Position numbers and translations under genes: made by a program. A stretch of 64,000 nucleotides of DNA from Micromonospora sp. WMMD1120 (lineage in GTDB: Bacteria; Actinomycetota; Actinomycetes; Mycobacteriales; Micromonosporaceae), in the NCBI RefSeq assembly GCF_029626235.1, contig NZ_JARUBO010000005.1:62001-126000 (forward strand). Direction: 5' to 3'. Below, piece after piece: positions 1 through 7,884 of the stretch; the first letter of the stretch is position 1, and each line of letters begins with the position of its first letter. The notes below the pieces were generated by a model. That model did not search any database, was not told the origin of the DNA, and saw only the letters and a program-made list of their open reading frames with translations.

Positions 1-777
1 CTGGCCGACCTCGACGACCTCGGACGGGTGGTCGATGTGCTTCCAGGACAGCTCGGAGACGTGCACCAGGCCGTCGACGCCACCCAGGTCCACGAAGGCG
101 CCGAAGTTGACGATCGAGGACACGACGCCCTTGCGGACCTGGCCCTTCTGCAGCTTGTTGAGGAACTCGGTGCGCACCTCGGACTGCGTCTGCTCGAGCC
201 AGGCCCGGCGGGACAGGACCACGTTGTTGCGGTTCTTGTCCAGCTCGATGATCTTGGCCTCGAGCTCCCGCCCGACGTACGGCTGCAGGTCACGCACACG
301 GCGCATCTCGACCAGGGAGGCGGGCAGGAAGCCGCGCAGCCCGATGTCGAGGATGAGGCCGCCCTTGACCACCTCGATGACCGAACCGCGGACGACGCCG
401 TCCTCGTCCTTGATCTTCTCGATCGTGCCCCAGGCCCGCTCGTACTGTGCCCGCTTCTTGGAGAGGATCAGACGACCCTCCTTGTCCTCCTTCTGGAGGA
501 CCAGGGCCTCGATGTGGTCGCCAACCGTCACAACCTCGGCCGGGTCCACGTCGTGCTTGATCGACAACTCCCGAGAGGGGATGACGCCCTCGGTCTTGTA
601 GCCGATGTCGAGCAGGACCTCGTCCCGATCGACCTTGACGACGGTGCCTTCGACAATGTCGCCGTCGTTGAAGTACTTGATGGTCTCGTCGATCGCGGCG
701 AGGAAAGCCTCCTCGGAACCGAGATCGTCGTGGGTGACCCGGGTGGCGCTCGAGGGGGCCTCGATGCTGCTCGTCAT
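1..777 (-). CDS. rpsA: 30S ribosomal protein S1 (3' end cut off by window edge)
   Basis: The first 259 codons of ribosomal protein S1, which binds mRNA on the small subunit and helps translation initiation. The protein starts MTSSIEAPSS and continues with S1 (OB-fold) repeats. The first, at about residues 35-105, contains GDIVEGTVVKVDRDEVLLDI. The second, at about 120-190, contains GGLILDIGLRGFLPAS. The third, after about 205, contains GVVSSIVNFGAFVDLGGVDG and HVSELSW. Actinobacterial S1 usually has four repeats, so the fourth and the C-terminal tail lie outside the window. The ATG at 775-777 is preceded by a GGAG with about 8 nt spacing. It diverges from the methyltransferase gene. Family assignment is secure. 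Confidence 0.97.
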   Translation of the reverse strand, partial: MTSSIEAPSSATRVTHDDLGSEEAFLAAIDETIKYFNDGDIVEGTVVKVDRDEVLLDIGYKTEGVIPSRELSIKHDVDPAEVVTVGDHIEALVLQKEDKEGRLILSKKRAQYERAWGTIEKIKDEDGVVRGSVIEVVKGGLILDIGLRGFLPASLVEMRRVRDLQPYVGRELEAKIIELDKNRNNVVLSRRAWLEQTQSEVRTEFLNKLQKGQVRKGVVSSIVNFGAFVDLGGVDGLVHVSELSWKHIDHPSEVVEVGQ

Positions 778-1161
778 GTGGGCGGTTGCTCCGGTCGGTG
801 GGTTGTCACAGCAGGCTGGTGTGTCGCGGTGACCCGTTCGCGCCAGCGGATTTGTCGCCGGGCACACCGAACGATCGCCAAATGAGATCATGATGTGGCT
901 CCGTCGACCGCGCACCTGCTCCCTGCCGAGGCAACGCGATCCGCGAGCGCATCGTCTAGCCTACCGTGCGCATTACCACAGCGTGCAAGCCCTCCCGGCA
1001 TCTCTACGCGTGCCGACCTGCGAAAGCCGAACAATCGCCCGGAAACCACCACTGCTGTCTCGTGCGTCACAGCAGCCCCAATCGCCCCGGCCGCACGGCT
1101 GGTCGCCGGGTCGGGGCGGCCCACCGCGTACTCCGACAGCGGCGGGGCCTAGCGTTGGCGC
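778..1161. other. Intergenic region upstream of rpsA and the methyltransferase gene
   Basis: A 384-bp divergent spacer that must hold the rpsA promoter and 5' leader on the minus strand, and the promoter of the methyltransferase gene on the plus strand. I see no convincing coding region, tRNA or strong hairpin, and no unambiguous -35/-10 pair. Confidence 0.5.
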
Positions 1162-1968
1162 GTGGATGACGACAGCCGGGTCACCCGGCGCCGGGTGGAT
1201 GACGCGGAGGCCCGCCGGGCGAACCGGGGCTGGTGGGACGCCGACGCCGACGACTACCAGGCCGAGCACGGCGCGTTCCTGGGCGACGTGGACTTCGTCT
1301 GGTGCCCGGAAGGGCTGCGCGAGGCCGACGCCCGGCTGCTCGGTGACGTCGCGGGGCGACGGGTGCTGGAGGTGGGCGCCGGCGCGGCCGCCGCCGCCCG
1401 GTGGTTGGCCACCCAGGGCGCCCGGCCGGTCGCCTTCGACCTGTCCGCCGGCATGCTGCGGCACGCCGCCGAGGCCGCCGAGGTCACCGGGGTACGCGTA
1501 CCGCTGGTGCAGGCCGACGCGCTCGCCCTGCCGTTCGCCGACCGGTCGTTCGACATCGCCTGTACGGCCTTCGGCGCGATCCCGTTCGTGGACGACTCGG
1601 CGGCCCTGCTCGCCGAGGTGCACCGGGTGCTGCGACCCGGTGGCCGTTGGGTGTTCTCGGTGACCCACCCGATGCGCTGGATCTTCCTCGACGACCCGGG
1701 CGAGGGCGGGCTGACGGCGGTGCACTCGTACTTCGACCGTTCCCCCTACGTGGAGCAGGACGAGTCCGGCGTGGCCACCTACGTCGAGCAGCACCGCACC
1801 CTCGGCGACCGGGTCCGGGAGCTGGTCGGCGCCGGGTTCCGGCTGCTGGACCTGGTGGAGCCGGAGTGGCCGGAGGGGCACGGGCAGACCTGGGGACAGT
1901 GGAGCCCGCTGCGCGGACGCCTCTTCCCCGGCACCGCCATCTTCGTCACCGAGAAGCCCGCCGACTGA
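1162..1968 (+). CDS. Class I SAM-dependent methyltransferase
   Basis: A 268-residue cytosolic methyltransferase of the Methyltransf_11/25 type. The SAM-binding motif I, VLEVGAGAAAAARWL, is at about residues 68-82. It is followed by the acidic loop AFDLSAGML, by QADALALPFADRSFDIACTAFGAIPF (motifs II/III, given here as the region near residues 113-138) and by LLAEVHRVLRPGGRWVFSV, the usual post-motif helix and strand. Substrate cannot be told from sequence. Translation begins at a GTG (1162-1164). The next gene, Uma2, is 57 bp downstream on the same strand but no functional link is apparent. The fold is confident; the substrate is unknown. Confidence 0.85.
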   Translation: MDDDSRVTRRRVDDAEARRANRGWWDADADDYQAEHGAFLGDVDFVWCPEGLREADARLLGDVAGRRVLEVGAGAAAAARWLATQGARPVAFDLSAGMLRHAAEAAEVTGVRVPLVQADALALPFADRSFDIACTAFGAIPFVDDSAALLAEVHRVLRPGGRWVFSVTHPMRWIFLDDPGEGGLTAVHSYFDRSPYVEQDESGVATYVEQHRTLGDRVRELVGAGFRLLDLVEPEWPEGHGQTWGQWSPLRGRLFPGTAIFVTEKPAD

Positions 1969-2025
1969 GCGCGTCGCACCCGCAGTCCGACCTGCGCGCC
2001 ATCGATCGCCGGTAGGCTCCAACCC

Positions 2026-2628
2026 ATGAGCGCCGAGCCCATCCCGACATCACCTGGCCCCTGGTGTCCGGACCCGATGCGGCAGCAGCGTGCCGACTAC
2101 ACGCTGGAGGACCTGCTCGCCCTGCCGGACGACGCCCCCCGCGTCGAACTCGTCGACGGAGTTATCCAGGTGACACCCTCCCCCACCCTGGGCCATCAGG
2201 ACATCTCGCTGCTGCTGGCGCACTGGCTGCTGCAACACGTGCCGGCCGACCTTCGGGTCGTCCAGGCCGTCGGCGTCGGGCTGAGTCCCAACACCAGCCG
2301 GCAGCCGGACGTGCTCCTACGGCGGGCCGGCGTCGACTCCTCCCGGTCCACTCTGCGGCCGGCGGACGTCGTGCTCGCCGTGGAGATCGTGTCGCCCGGC
2401 ACGCGACGGATCGACCGGTTCGCGAAGCCCGGTGAGTACGCCGCCGCCGGCATCCCGTTCTACTGGCGGATCGAGCAGGACCCGGTGCACGTCTACGCGT
2501 ACCAGATCGGCGACCGGGTGGGGCCGGGCGGTGAGCGGCAGTACGAGCTGGTCGCCGACGGCGCCGACGTGATCGAGCTGACCGAGCCGTTCGACATCAA
2601 GCTGCCGATCGCCGAGATCACGCCGTAG
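2026..2628 (+). CDS. Uma2 family (DUF820) putative restriction-endonuclease-fold protein
   Basis: A 200-residue protein of the Uma2/DUF820 family, which has the PD-(D/E)XK nuclease fold but whose cellular role is largely unknown. Diagnostic segments are PRVELVDGVIQVTPSP (about 43-58), RQPDVLL (about 88-94, the catalytic Asp), and VVLAVEIVSPGT (about 112-123, the second acidic position), followed by YAAAGIPFYWRIEQ. These proteins are common and often multicopy in actinomycetes and cyanobacteria. The ATG follows the methyltransferase gene by 57 bp. No adjacent methylase that would make a restriction-modification pair is seen. The methyltransferase upstream has no DNA-methylase target-recognition domain. 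Confidence 0.85.
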   Translation: MSAEPIPTSPGPWCPDPMRQQRADYTLEDLLALPDDAPRVELVDGVIQVTPSPTLGHQDISLLLAHWLLQHVPADLRVVQAVGVGLSPNTSRQPDVLLRRAGVDSSRSTLRPADVVLAVEIVSPGTRRIDRFAKPGEYAAAGIPFYWRIEQDPVHVYAYQIGDRVGPGGERQYELVADGADVIELTEPFDIKLPIAEITP

Positions 2629-2664
2629 CCGTTTCGCCCCGACGGTGCCGGGTAGCCGGTGACC

Positions 2665-2883
2665 ATGGCCGAACAGCGATTCCACGAGGGCGACCACGTC
2701 TCCTGGTCGGCGCACGGCAGCCGCGCGTACGGCGTGGTCCAGGGCACGATCACCGAGCGGACGCGGATTCGCGGGCGGGCGGTGAACGCGTCCCCGGACG
2801 ACCCGCAGTACCGGGTCCGCAGTGACGGCACGGGCCGCGACGTGGCCCACCGGCCGGAGGCGTTGCGTCATGAGCAGAGCTGA
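2665..2883 (+). CDS. DUF2945 (hypervirulence-associated TUDOR-like) small protein
   Basis: A 72-residue protein starting MAEQRFHEGDHVSW. The pattern GDHVSW...AYGVVQGTI...Y.VRSDGTGRDVAHRPEAL is the DUF2945 domain, a small beta-barrel with TUDOR-like fold and no established function. A GTG six bases upstream (2659) could also serve as start. Its last 14 bases overlap the start of the DUF3140 gene, so the two are almost certainly co-translated. In actinobacteria DUF2945 and DUF3140 are commonly neighbours. Confidence 0.8.
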   Translation: MAEQRFHEGDHVSWSAHGSRAYGVVQGTITERTRIRGRAVNASPDDPQYRVRSDGTGRDVAHRPEALRHEQS

Positions 2884-3220
2884 CGACCAGGGCCGGGACA
2901 CCTACCGGGAGTTCACCGAGGCGGTGAACATGAAGCCCGGCGAGCTGTCCACATGGCTCGAAACCAACGAGTCGAAACAGGTCGGCTGGCACAAGGGTGG
3001 CCGTACCGGCGGTGGGGAGTCCGTCGGGCACGAGTCCGGCCGAAAGATCATCAACCTGCTGCGCCGCAAGCGCGGTGACCTGTCCGAGGCGGACTACAAG
3101 CACATGCGCAAGGTGGTCGGCTACGTACGCCGACACATGGCGCAGCGCCCCTCCGGCAACGTCCGCGACACCAAGTGGCGCTGGTCCCTGATGAACTGGG
3201 GCCACGACCCCCTCAAGTAA
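2870..3220 (+). CDS. DUF3140 family protein
   Basis: A 116-residue basic protein (MSRADDQGRDTYREFTEAVN...) matching the DUF3140 pattern: a helical N-terminal part with ELSTWLETNESKQVGW, a central SGRKIINLLRRKR, and the C-terminal SNVRDTKWRWSL-like segment, here GNVRDTKWRWSLMNWGHDP. The function is unknown. The high Lys/Arg content and helical pattern would suit nucleic-acid binding, but this is inference. The ATG at 2870 lies inside the 3' end of the DUF2945 gene. The gene is followed by a long inverted repeat that probably ends the transcript. Confidence 0.8.
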   Translation: MSRADDQGRDTYREFTEAVNMKPGELSTWLETNESKQVGWHKGGRTGGGESVGHESGRKIINLLRRKRGDLSEADYKHMRKVVGYVRRHMAQRPSGNVRDTKWRWSLMNWGHDPLK

Positions 3221-3288
3221 CCGACACCCCTCTCCGATCCCGACCCGCGCGATGGCCGGGCAGCAACGCGACCAGGTCAAGCCGGTCA

Positions 3289-3360
3289 GGGTTCCGGGGC
3301 AGCCCGACCCGCGCAGGGATCAAGCCTGACCGCCCGGAGCGGGTCGGGCTGCCCCGGAAC
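3289..3360. terminator. Perfect 23-bp inverted repeat, probable bidirectional terminator or REP-like element
   Basis: Arms 3289-3311 and 3338-3360 are perfect reverse complements (23 bp) with a 26-nt loop. The element lies between the convergent DUF3140 and polA genes, where a bidirectional terminator is expected. There is no U-tract, as is usual for actinomycetes. Part of the loop (GATCAAGCCTGACC) echoes sequence just upstream of the left arm, so the element may be a dispersed palindrome reused as a terminator. Confidence 0.6.
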
Positions 3361-3405
3361 CCCCCATCGCAACCACACTCCGGAACCTCACACCGTGACC
3401 ACAGA

Positions 3406-6105
3406 TCAGTGGTCAGCGCTGTTCCAGTCCCGACCCACGCCGACCGACACCTCCAGCGGCACCGACAGCGGGTGCGCCCCGCCCATCTCCCGCCGGACCA
3501 GCGCCTCCAACGTCTCCCGCTCACCGGGAGCCACCTCGAAGACCAGTTCGTCGTGCACCTGCAACAGCATCCGGGAGCGCAGCCCGGCCTCGCGGATGGC
3601 GGTGTCGACGTGCAGCATCGCCACCTTGATGATGTCGGCGGCGGAGCCCTGGATCGGGGCGTTCAGCGCCATCCGCTCGGCGATGTCGCGACGCTGTCGG
3701 TTGTCGCTGACCAGGTCGGGCAGGTAGCGGCGGCGGCCCAGGATCGTCGAGGTGTAGCCGTCCTGGCGGGCCCGGGCGACCACCTGGTGCAGGTAGTCAC
3801 GCACGCCGCCGAAGCCGGCGAAGTAGTTCTCCATCAGCCCGCGCGCCTCTTCGGTGCTGATGCTGAGCTGCTGGGACAAACCGAACGCGCTGAGCCCGTA
3901 CGCCAGGCCGTAGTTCATGGCCTTGATCTTGCGGCGCTGGTCGGGCGTGACCTCGTCGACCGCCACCCCGAAGACCGACGAGGCGGTGGCGGCGTGGAAG
4001 TCGGCGCCGGAGTTGAACGCGTCGATGAGCGCGTCGTCCGAGCTGAGGTGCGCCATGATGCGCATCTCGATCTGGCTGTAGTCGGCGGTGAGCAGACACT
4101 CGTAGCCCTCCCCCACCACGAAGGCCCGGCGGATCCGCCGGCCCTCCTCGGTGCGGATCGGGATGTTCTGCAGGTTGGGCTCGGTGGAGGAGAGCCGCCC
4201 GGTGGCCGCGACAGTCTGGTTGAAGGTGGTGTGGATGCGGCCGTCGTCGGAGACCGACTTGAGCAGCCCGTCGACAGTCGACTTGAGCTTGGCGACGTCG
4301 CGGTGGCGCAGCAGGTGGGCCAGCACCGGATGCTGCTGCTGCGCGTAGAGCCACTGCAGGGCGTCGGCATCGGTGGTGTAGCCCGTCTTGATCTTCTTGG
4401 TCTTCGGCAGACCCAGCTCGGTGAAGAGGATCTCCTGGAGCTGTTTGGGCGAGCCGAGGTTGAACTCCCGGCCCACCGCCTCGTACGCGCCCTGGGCGGC
4501 GGCCTTCACCTCGGCGGCGAAGTGCGCCTCCAAGTCGGACAGATAGTCGGTGTCGGCGGCGATGCCGACGGTCTCCATGCCGGCGAGCACCCGCATCAGC
4601 GGCAGCTCCACCCCGGCCATCAGGCGGGCGGACTGCTCGCCGTCGCGGGACAGCTCGGCGTCGATCGCGTCGGCCAGGTCGAGGGTGGCCCGCGCCTGGA
4701 GCATCAGGTTCTGCTCGGCCACCCCCTCGTCGCCCAGCCCGTCGAGGGTGAGCTGGCCGGTCTCCGGCGCGTCCACCCGCAGCTCGCGGTGCAGGTAGCG
4801 CAGCGCCAGGTCGGTCAGGTCGTAGGACCGCTGGTCGGGGCGGGCCAGGTAGGCGGCGATCTGGGTGTCGCGGACGATGCCGATGAGCTGCCACCCGTGC
4901 GCGGCGCAGGCCAGGACCGCCGGCTTGCTGTCGTGCAGCACCTTGGGCCGCTGCGGGTCGGCCAGCCAGCCGGACAGCGCGGCCTCGTCGGTCGGGTCGA
5001 GCCGCGCCGGGTCGACCCAGGCCGCGGCTCCGCCGGCGGTGGCCAGAGCCAGGCCGGTGATCGAGGCGGTGTGCCGGCGGTTCGGGCCGGTGTCGAGCTT
5101 GACGGCCAGCCCGACCGGGGTGCCGGTCGGGACGTGCGTGCCCAGCCACCCGGACAGCGCGCCCGGCTCGGTGAGGACCTCGCCGGCGAGGTCGAAGCCG
5201 GACTCCGCCTCCGGCTCGACAGACTCCAGGTATTGGTAGAGGCGGTCCCGCAGGATGCGGAACTCCAGGGTGTCGAAGACCTGGTGCACGGCCTCCCGGT
5301 CCCACCCCGTCCAGCGGGTGTCCTCCGGGCGCAGCGGCAGCTCCAGGTCGGAGACGAGTCGGTTGATCTCGTAGTTGCGGATCACGTCGGCGAGCCGCTC
5401 CCGCAGGCTGTCGCCGGCCTTGCCCTTGATCTCGTCGGCGCGGGCGATCACGCCCTCGACCCCGCCGTACGTGGTGATCCACTTGGCGGCGGTCTTCGGG
5501 CCGACGCCGGGGATGCCGGGCAGGTTGTCGCTGGTCTCGCCGACCAGGGCGGCGAGATCCCGGTACTGCTGGGGGCCGACGCCGTATTTCGCCTCGATGG
5601 CCGCCGGGTCCATCCGGGCCAGGTCGGAGACACCCTTGCGCGGGTAGAGGACGGTGATCTGGTCGTCGACGAGCTGGAAGGCGTCCCGGTCGCCGCTGCT
5701 GATCAGCACCGTCATGCCCTGGTCGCGGGCCTGGCAGGCGAGCGTCGCGATGACGTCGTCGGCCTCGAAGCCCTCCTTCTCCAGCACCGGGATCTGCAGC
5801 GCGGCGAGGACCTCCTTGACCAGGCTGACCTGGCCCTTGAAGTCGGTCGGCGTCTCGCTGCGGCCGGCCTTGTACTCCGCGTACTGATCCGTGCGGAACG
5901 ATCGGCGGGAGACGTCGAACGCCACGGCGATGTGGGTGGGCTGCTCGTCGCGCAGCACGTTGATCAACATCGAGATGAAGCCGTAGACCGCGTTGGTGGG
6001 CTGGCCCGTCGTGGTGGAGAAGTTTTCCACAGGCAGGGCGAAGAACGCCCGGTATGCCATGGAATGTCCGTCGACGAGGAGCAGGCGCGGTGTCGTAGCT
6101 GTCAC
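3406..6105 (-). CDS. polA: DNA polymerase I
   Basis: An 899-residue DNA polymerase I for lagging-strand processing and repair, from a GTG at 6103-6105 giving VTATTPRLLLVDGHSMAYRAFF. Residues 1-300 are the 5'-nuclease domain (FEADDVIATLA, SSGDRDAFQLV, GIPGVGPKTAAKWI). The middle domain lacks the proofreading DEDD residues (AVKLDTGPN where DxE is needed), so it is probably exonuclease-dead. The polymerase domain has motif A LTADYSQIEMRIMAH, motif B RRKIKAMNYGLAYGLSAFG and motif C LLQVHDELVFEV. Motif B has Tyr where the E. coli enzyme has Phe762. A GTG/ATG up to 6189 is in frame but would add an unconserved, Arg-rich leader. It is transcribed away from the liv operon. Confidence 0.96.
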   Translation of the reverse strand: MTATTPRLLLVDGHSMAYRAFFALPVENFSTTTGQPTNAVYGFISMLINVLRDEQPTHIAVAFDVSRRSFRTDQYAEYKAGRSETPTDFKGQVSLVKEVLAALQIPVLEKEGFEADDVIATLACQARDQGMTVLISSGDRDAFQLVDDQITVLYPRKGVSDLARMDPAAIEAKYGVGPQQYRDLAALVGETSDNLPGIPGVGPKTAAKWITTYGGVEGVIARADEIKGKAGDSLRERLADVIRNYEINRLVSDLELPLRPEDTRWTGWDREAVHQVFDTLEFRILRDRLYQYLESVEPEAESGFDLAGEVLTEPGALSGWLGTHVPTGTPVGLAVKLDTGPNRRHTASITGLALATAGGAAAWVDPARLDPTDEAALSGWLADPQRPKVLHDSKPAVLACAAHGWQLIGIVRDTQIAAYLARPDQRSYDLTDLALRYLHRELRVDAPETGQLTLDGLGDEGVAEQNLMLQARATLDLADAIDAELSRDGEQSARLMAGVELPLMRVLAGMETVGIAADTDYLSDLEAHFAAEVKAAAQGAYEAVGREFNLGSPKQLQEILFTELGLPKTKKIKTGYTTDADALQWLYAQQQHPVLAHLLRHRDVAKLKSTVDGLLKSVSDDGRIHTTFNQTVAATGRLSSTEPNLQNIPIRTEEGRRIRRAFVVGEGYECLLTADYSQIEMRIMAHLSSDDALIDAFNSGADFHAATASSVFGVAVDEVTPDQRRKIKAMNYGLAYGLSAFGLSQQLSISTEEARGLMENYFAGFGGVRDYLHQVVARARQDGYTSTILGRRRYLPDLVSDNRQRRDIAERMALNAPIQGSAADIIKVAMLHVDTAIREAGLRSRMLLQVHDELVFEVAPGERETLEALVRREMGGAHPLSVPLEVSVGVGRDWNSADH

Positions 6106-6191
6106 GGCAGCGACTCTAGTCCGTCGTACCGACATCCCTGGCCGGCGGCACGGCCGCCGCGACGTCGAAACGACGGACCGGCCGCACACGC

Positions 6192-6231
6192 CGGCGGCCG
6201 GCCGTCCCCCGGGAAGGACGACCGGCCGCCG
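6192..6231 (-). terminator. Hairpin terminator of the liv operon
   Basis: Arms 6192-6207 and 6216-6231 pair over 16 bp with one mismatch and an 8-nt loop (CCCGGGAA), 11 bp past the livF stop codon. Position and GC-rich stem suggest that it ends the livKHMGF transcript before polA. Confidence 0.7.
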
Positions 6232-6242
6232 GTCGGGGTGGC

Positions 6243-6956
6243 TCAGGCCACGCCGAGGTACGCCTCCTTGACCGACGGGTCGTGCAGCAGGTCCTGACCG
6301 GACCCCTCCTTCACGATCCGGCCGGTCTCCAGCACGTACCCGCGGTGTGCCCGCGACAGTGCCTGCTGGGCGTTCTGCTCCACCAGCAGGATGGTGGTGC
6401 CCTGCTGGTTGATCTCCGTGATGATGTCGAAGATCTGGCGGATCACCAGCGGGGCCAGACCCATCGACGGCTCGTCGAGCAGCAGCAGCTTCGGGCGGCT
6501 CATCAACGCCCGGCCGACGGCGAGCATCTGCTGCTCACCGCCGGAGAGCGTGCCACCGGCCTGCTTGCGCCGTTCGGCCAGCCGCGGGAAGAGGGTCAGC
6601 ACCCGATCCAGGTCGGCGGCGATTCCGGCGGAGTCCCGCCGGGTGTACGCCCCCATGTCCAGGTTCTCCATGACCGTCATGCCGGGGAAGATCTGCCGAC
6701 CCTCGGGCGACTGGCACAGCCCCCGGACCACCCGCAGGTCGGCGCGGAGCTTGCTGATGTCCTCGCCGTTGAAGGTGATCTTGCCGTTGGCGAGGGAGCG
6801 GGTGCCGGAGATGGCCCGCATGGTGGTGGTCTTACCGGCGCCGTTCGCGCCGATCAGGGCCACCACCTCACCCTCGTTCACGGTGAGGCTGATCCCGTGC
6901 AACGCCTCGATCCGACCGTACGCGACGGCGACGTTGTCCAGCTCAAGCAGCGTCAT
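6243..6956 (-). CDS. livF: Branched-chain amino-acid ABC transporter ATP-binding protein LivF
   Basis: A 237-residue ATPase subunit of a high-affinity importer for Leu/Ile/Val-type substrates. Walker A is GANGAGKT at about residues 36-43, the Q-loop lies in RGLCQSPEGRQIFP, the signature is LSGGEQQMLAVGRAL at about 138, and Walker B is LLLLDEPSMGLAP. The C-terminal YVLETGRIV and EAYLGV are typical of LivF. Its start overlaps the livG stop by 14 bp, so translation is coupled. LivF and LivG would form the ATPase heterodimer under LivH/LivM. Confidence 0.95.
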   Translation of the reverse strand: MTLLELDNVAVAYGRIEALHGISLTVNEGEVVALIGANGAGKTTTMRAISGTRSLANGKITFNGEDISKLRADLRVVRGLCQSPEGRQIFPGMTVMENLDMGAYTRRDSAGIAADLDRVLTLFPRLAERRKQAGGTLSGGEQQMLAVGRALMSRPKLLLLDEPSMGLAPLVIRQIFDIITEINQQGTTILLVEQNAQQALSRAHRGYVLETGRIVKEGSGQDLLHDPSVKEAYLGVA

Positions 6957-7884
6957 CGGCGGACTCCCCCAGGTACGCGGCGATCACCTTCGGATCGCGG
7001 CTGACCTCCGCGGGCGCACCCTCGGCGATCTTGCGGCCGAACTCCAGCACCACGATCCGGTCGGTGACGCCCATGACCAGCCGCATGTCGTGCTCGATGA
7101 GCAGGACGGTCAGGCCCATGTCACGGATCTTGCGGATCAGCGTGAGGAGCTCCTCCTTCTCCGCCGGGTTGAAGCCGGCGGCCGGCTCGTCCAGGCAGAT
7201 CAGCTTCGGCTCGGTGGCCAGCGCGCGGGCGATCTCCAACCGGCGCTGGTAGCCGTACGGCAGGTTGCGCGCCTCGTCGTTGGCCCGGTCGGCGATGCCG
7301 ACGAAGCGCAACAGCTCCAGCGCCTTGGCCTCCGCCGCCCGCTCCTCCAGGATGTGCCGGGACAACCCGAACGTCTTGGCGAACGTCAGGCGCGTCTCCT
7401 GCCACGTCCGCTGGATGCCCGACTCGGCGGTCACCTGCGGCAACTCGTGCGGCTTCGCCTTCTTCCGGGGCAACCGGAAGAGCGCCCCGGGCACGCTGGT
7501 CTTGTGCCGGGAGTCCGTGCCGACCATGACGTTCTCCAGAGCCGTCATCTCCGGGAAGAGACGGATGTTCTGGAACGTCCGGGAGATGCCCAACTGGCTG
7601 ATCTGGTGCGGCTTACGGCCGGTCACCCTCTGGCCGCGGAACAGGACCGCCCCGGAGGTCGGCCGGTACACACCGGTCATCACGTTGAAGCTGGTGGTCT
7701 TGCCGGCGCCGTTCGGCCCGATGAGGCCGAGGATCTCGCCCTCGTAGATCTGGAAATTGATCTTGTCAAGGGCGACCACGCCGCCGAAGCGGAGCGTGAC
7801 GTCGTCGACTTCGAGCAACACCGACCGGGGACCGGGCTGGGCCGGGATCTTCGGCGCTGACGTGCTGGTGGTCTGGTCAGACAT
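6943..7884 (-). CDS. livG: Branched-chain amino-acid ABC transporter ATP-binding protein LivG
   Basis: A 313-residue ATPase subunit. Walker A is GPNGAGKT at about residue 56, the modified signature PYGYQRRLEIARAL is at about 210, and Walker B is LICLDEPAAGFNP. It is longer than E. coli LivG (about 255) because of an insert near residues 120-170 and an Ala/Pro-rich N-terminal extension, MSDQTTSTSAPKIP. It overlaps livM by 8 bp and livF by 14 bp. Confidence 0.95.
   Translation of the reverse strand: MSDQTTSTSAPKIPAQPGPRSVLLEVDDVTLRFGGVVALDKINFQIYEGEILGLIGPNGAGKTTSFNVMTGVYRPTSGAVLFRGQRVTGRKPHQISQLGISRTFQNIRLFPEMTALENVMVGTDSRHKTSVPGALFRLPRKKAKPHELPQVTAESGIQRTWQETRLTFAKTFGLSRHILEERAAEAKALELLRFVGIADRANDEARNLPYGYQRRLEIARALATEPKLICLDEPAAGFNPAEKEELLTLIRKIRDMGLTVLLIEHDMRLVMGVTDRIVVLEFGRKIAEGAPAEVSRDPKVIAAYLGESADDAA

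Noticed and set aside
2026..3220. Restriction-modification or defence island from the Uma2 gene
   Set aside because: The upstream methyltransferase has small-molecule-type motifs and the DUF2945/DUF3140 pair has no known defence role.
3175..6297. Long open frame on the plus strand across polA (about 1040 codons)
   Set aside because: Antisense shadow of polA produced by high third-position GC; no domain content or ribosome-binding site.
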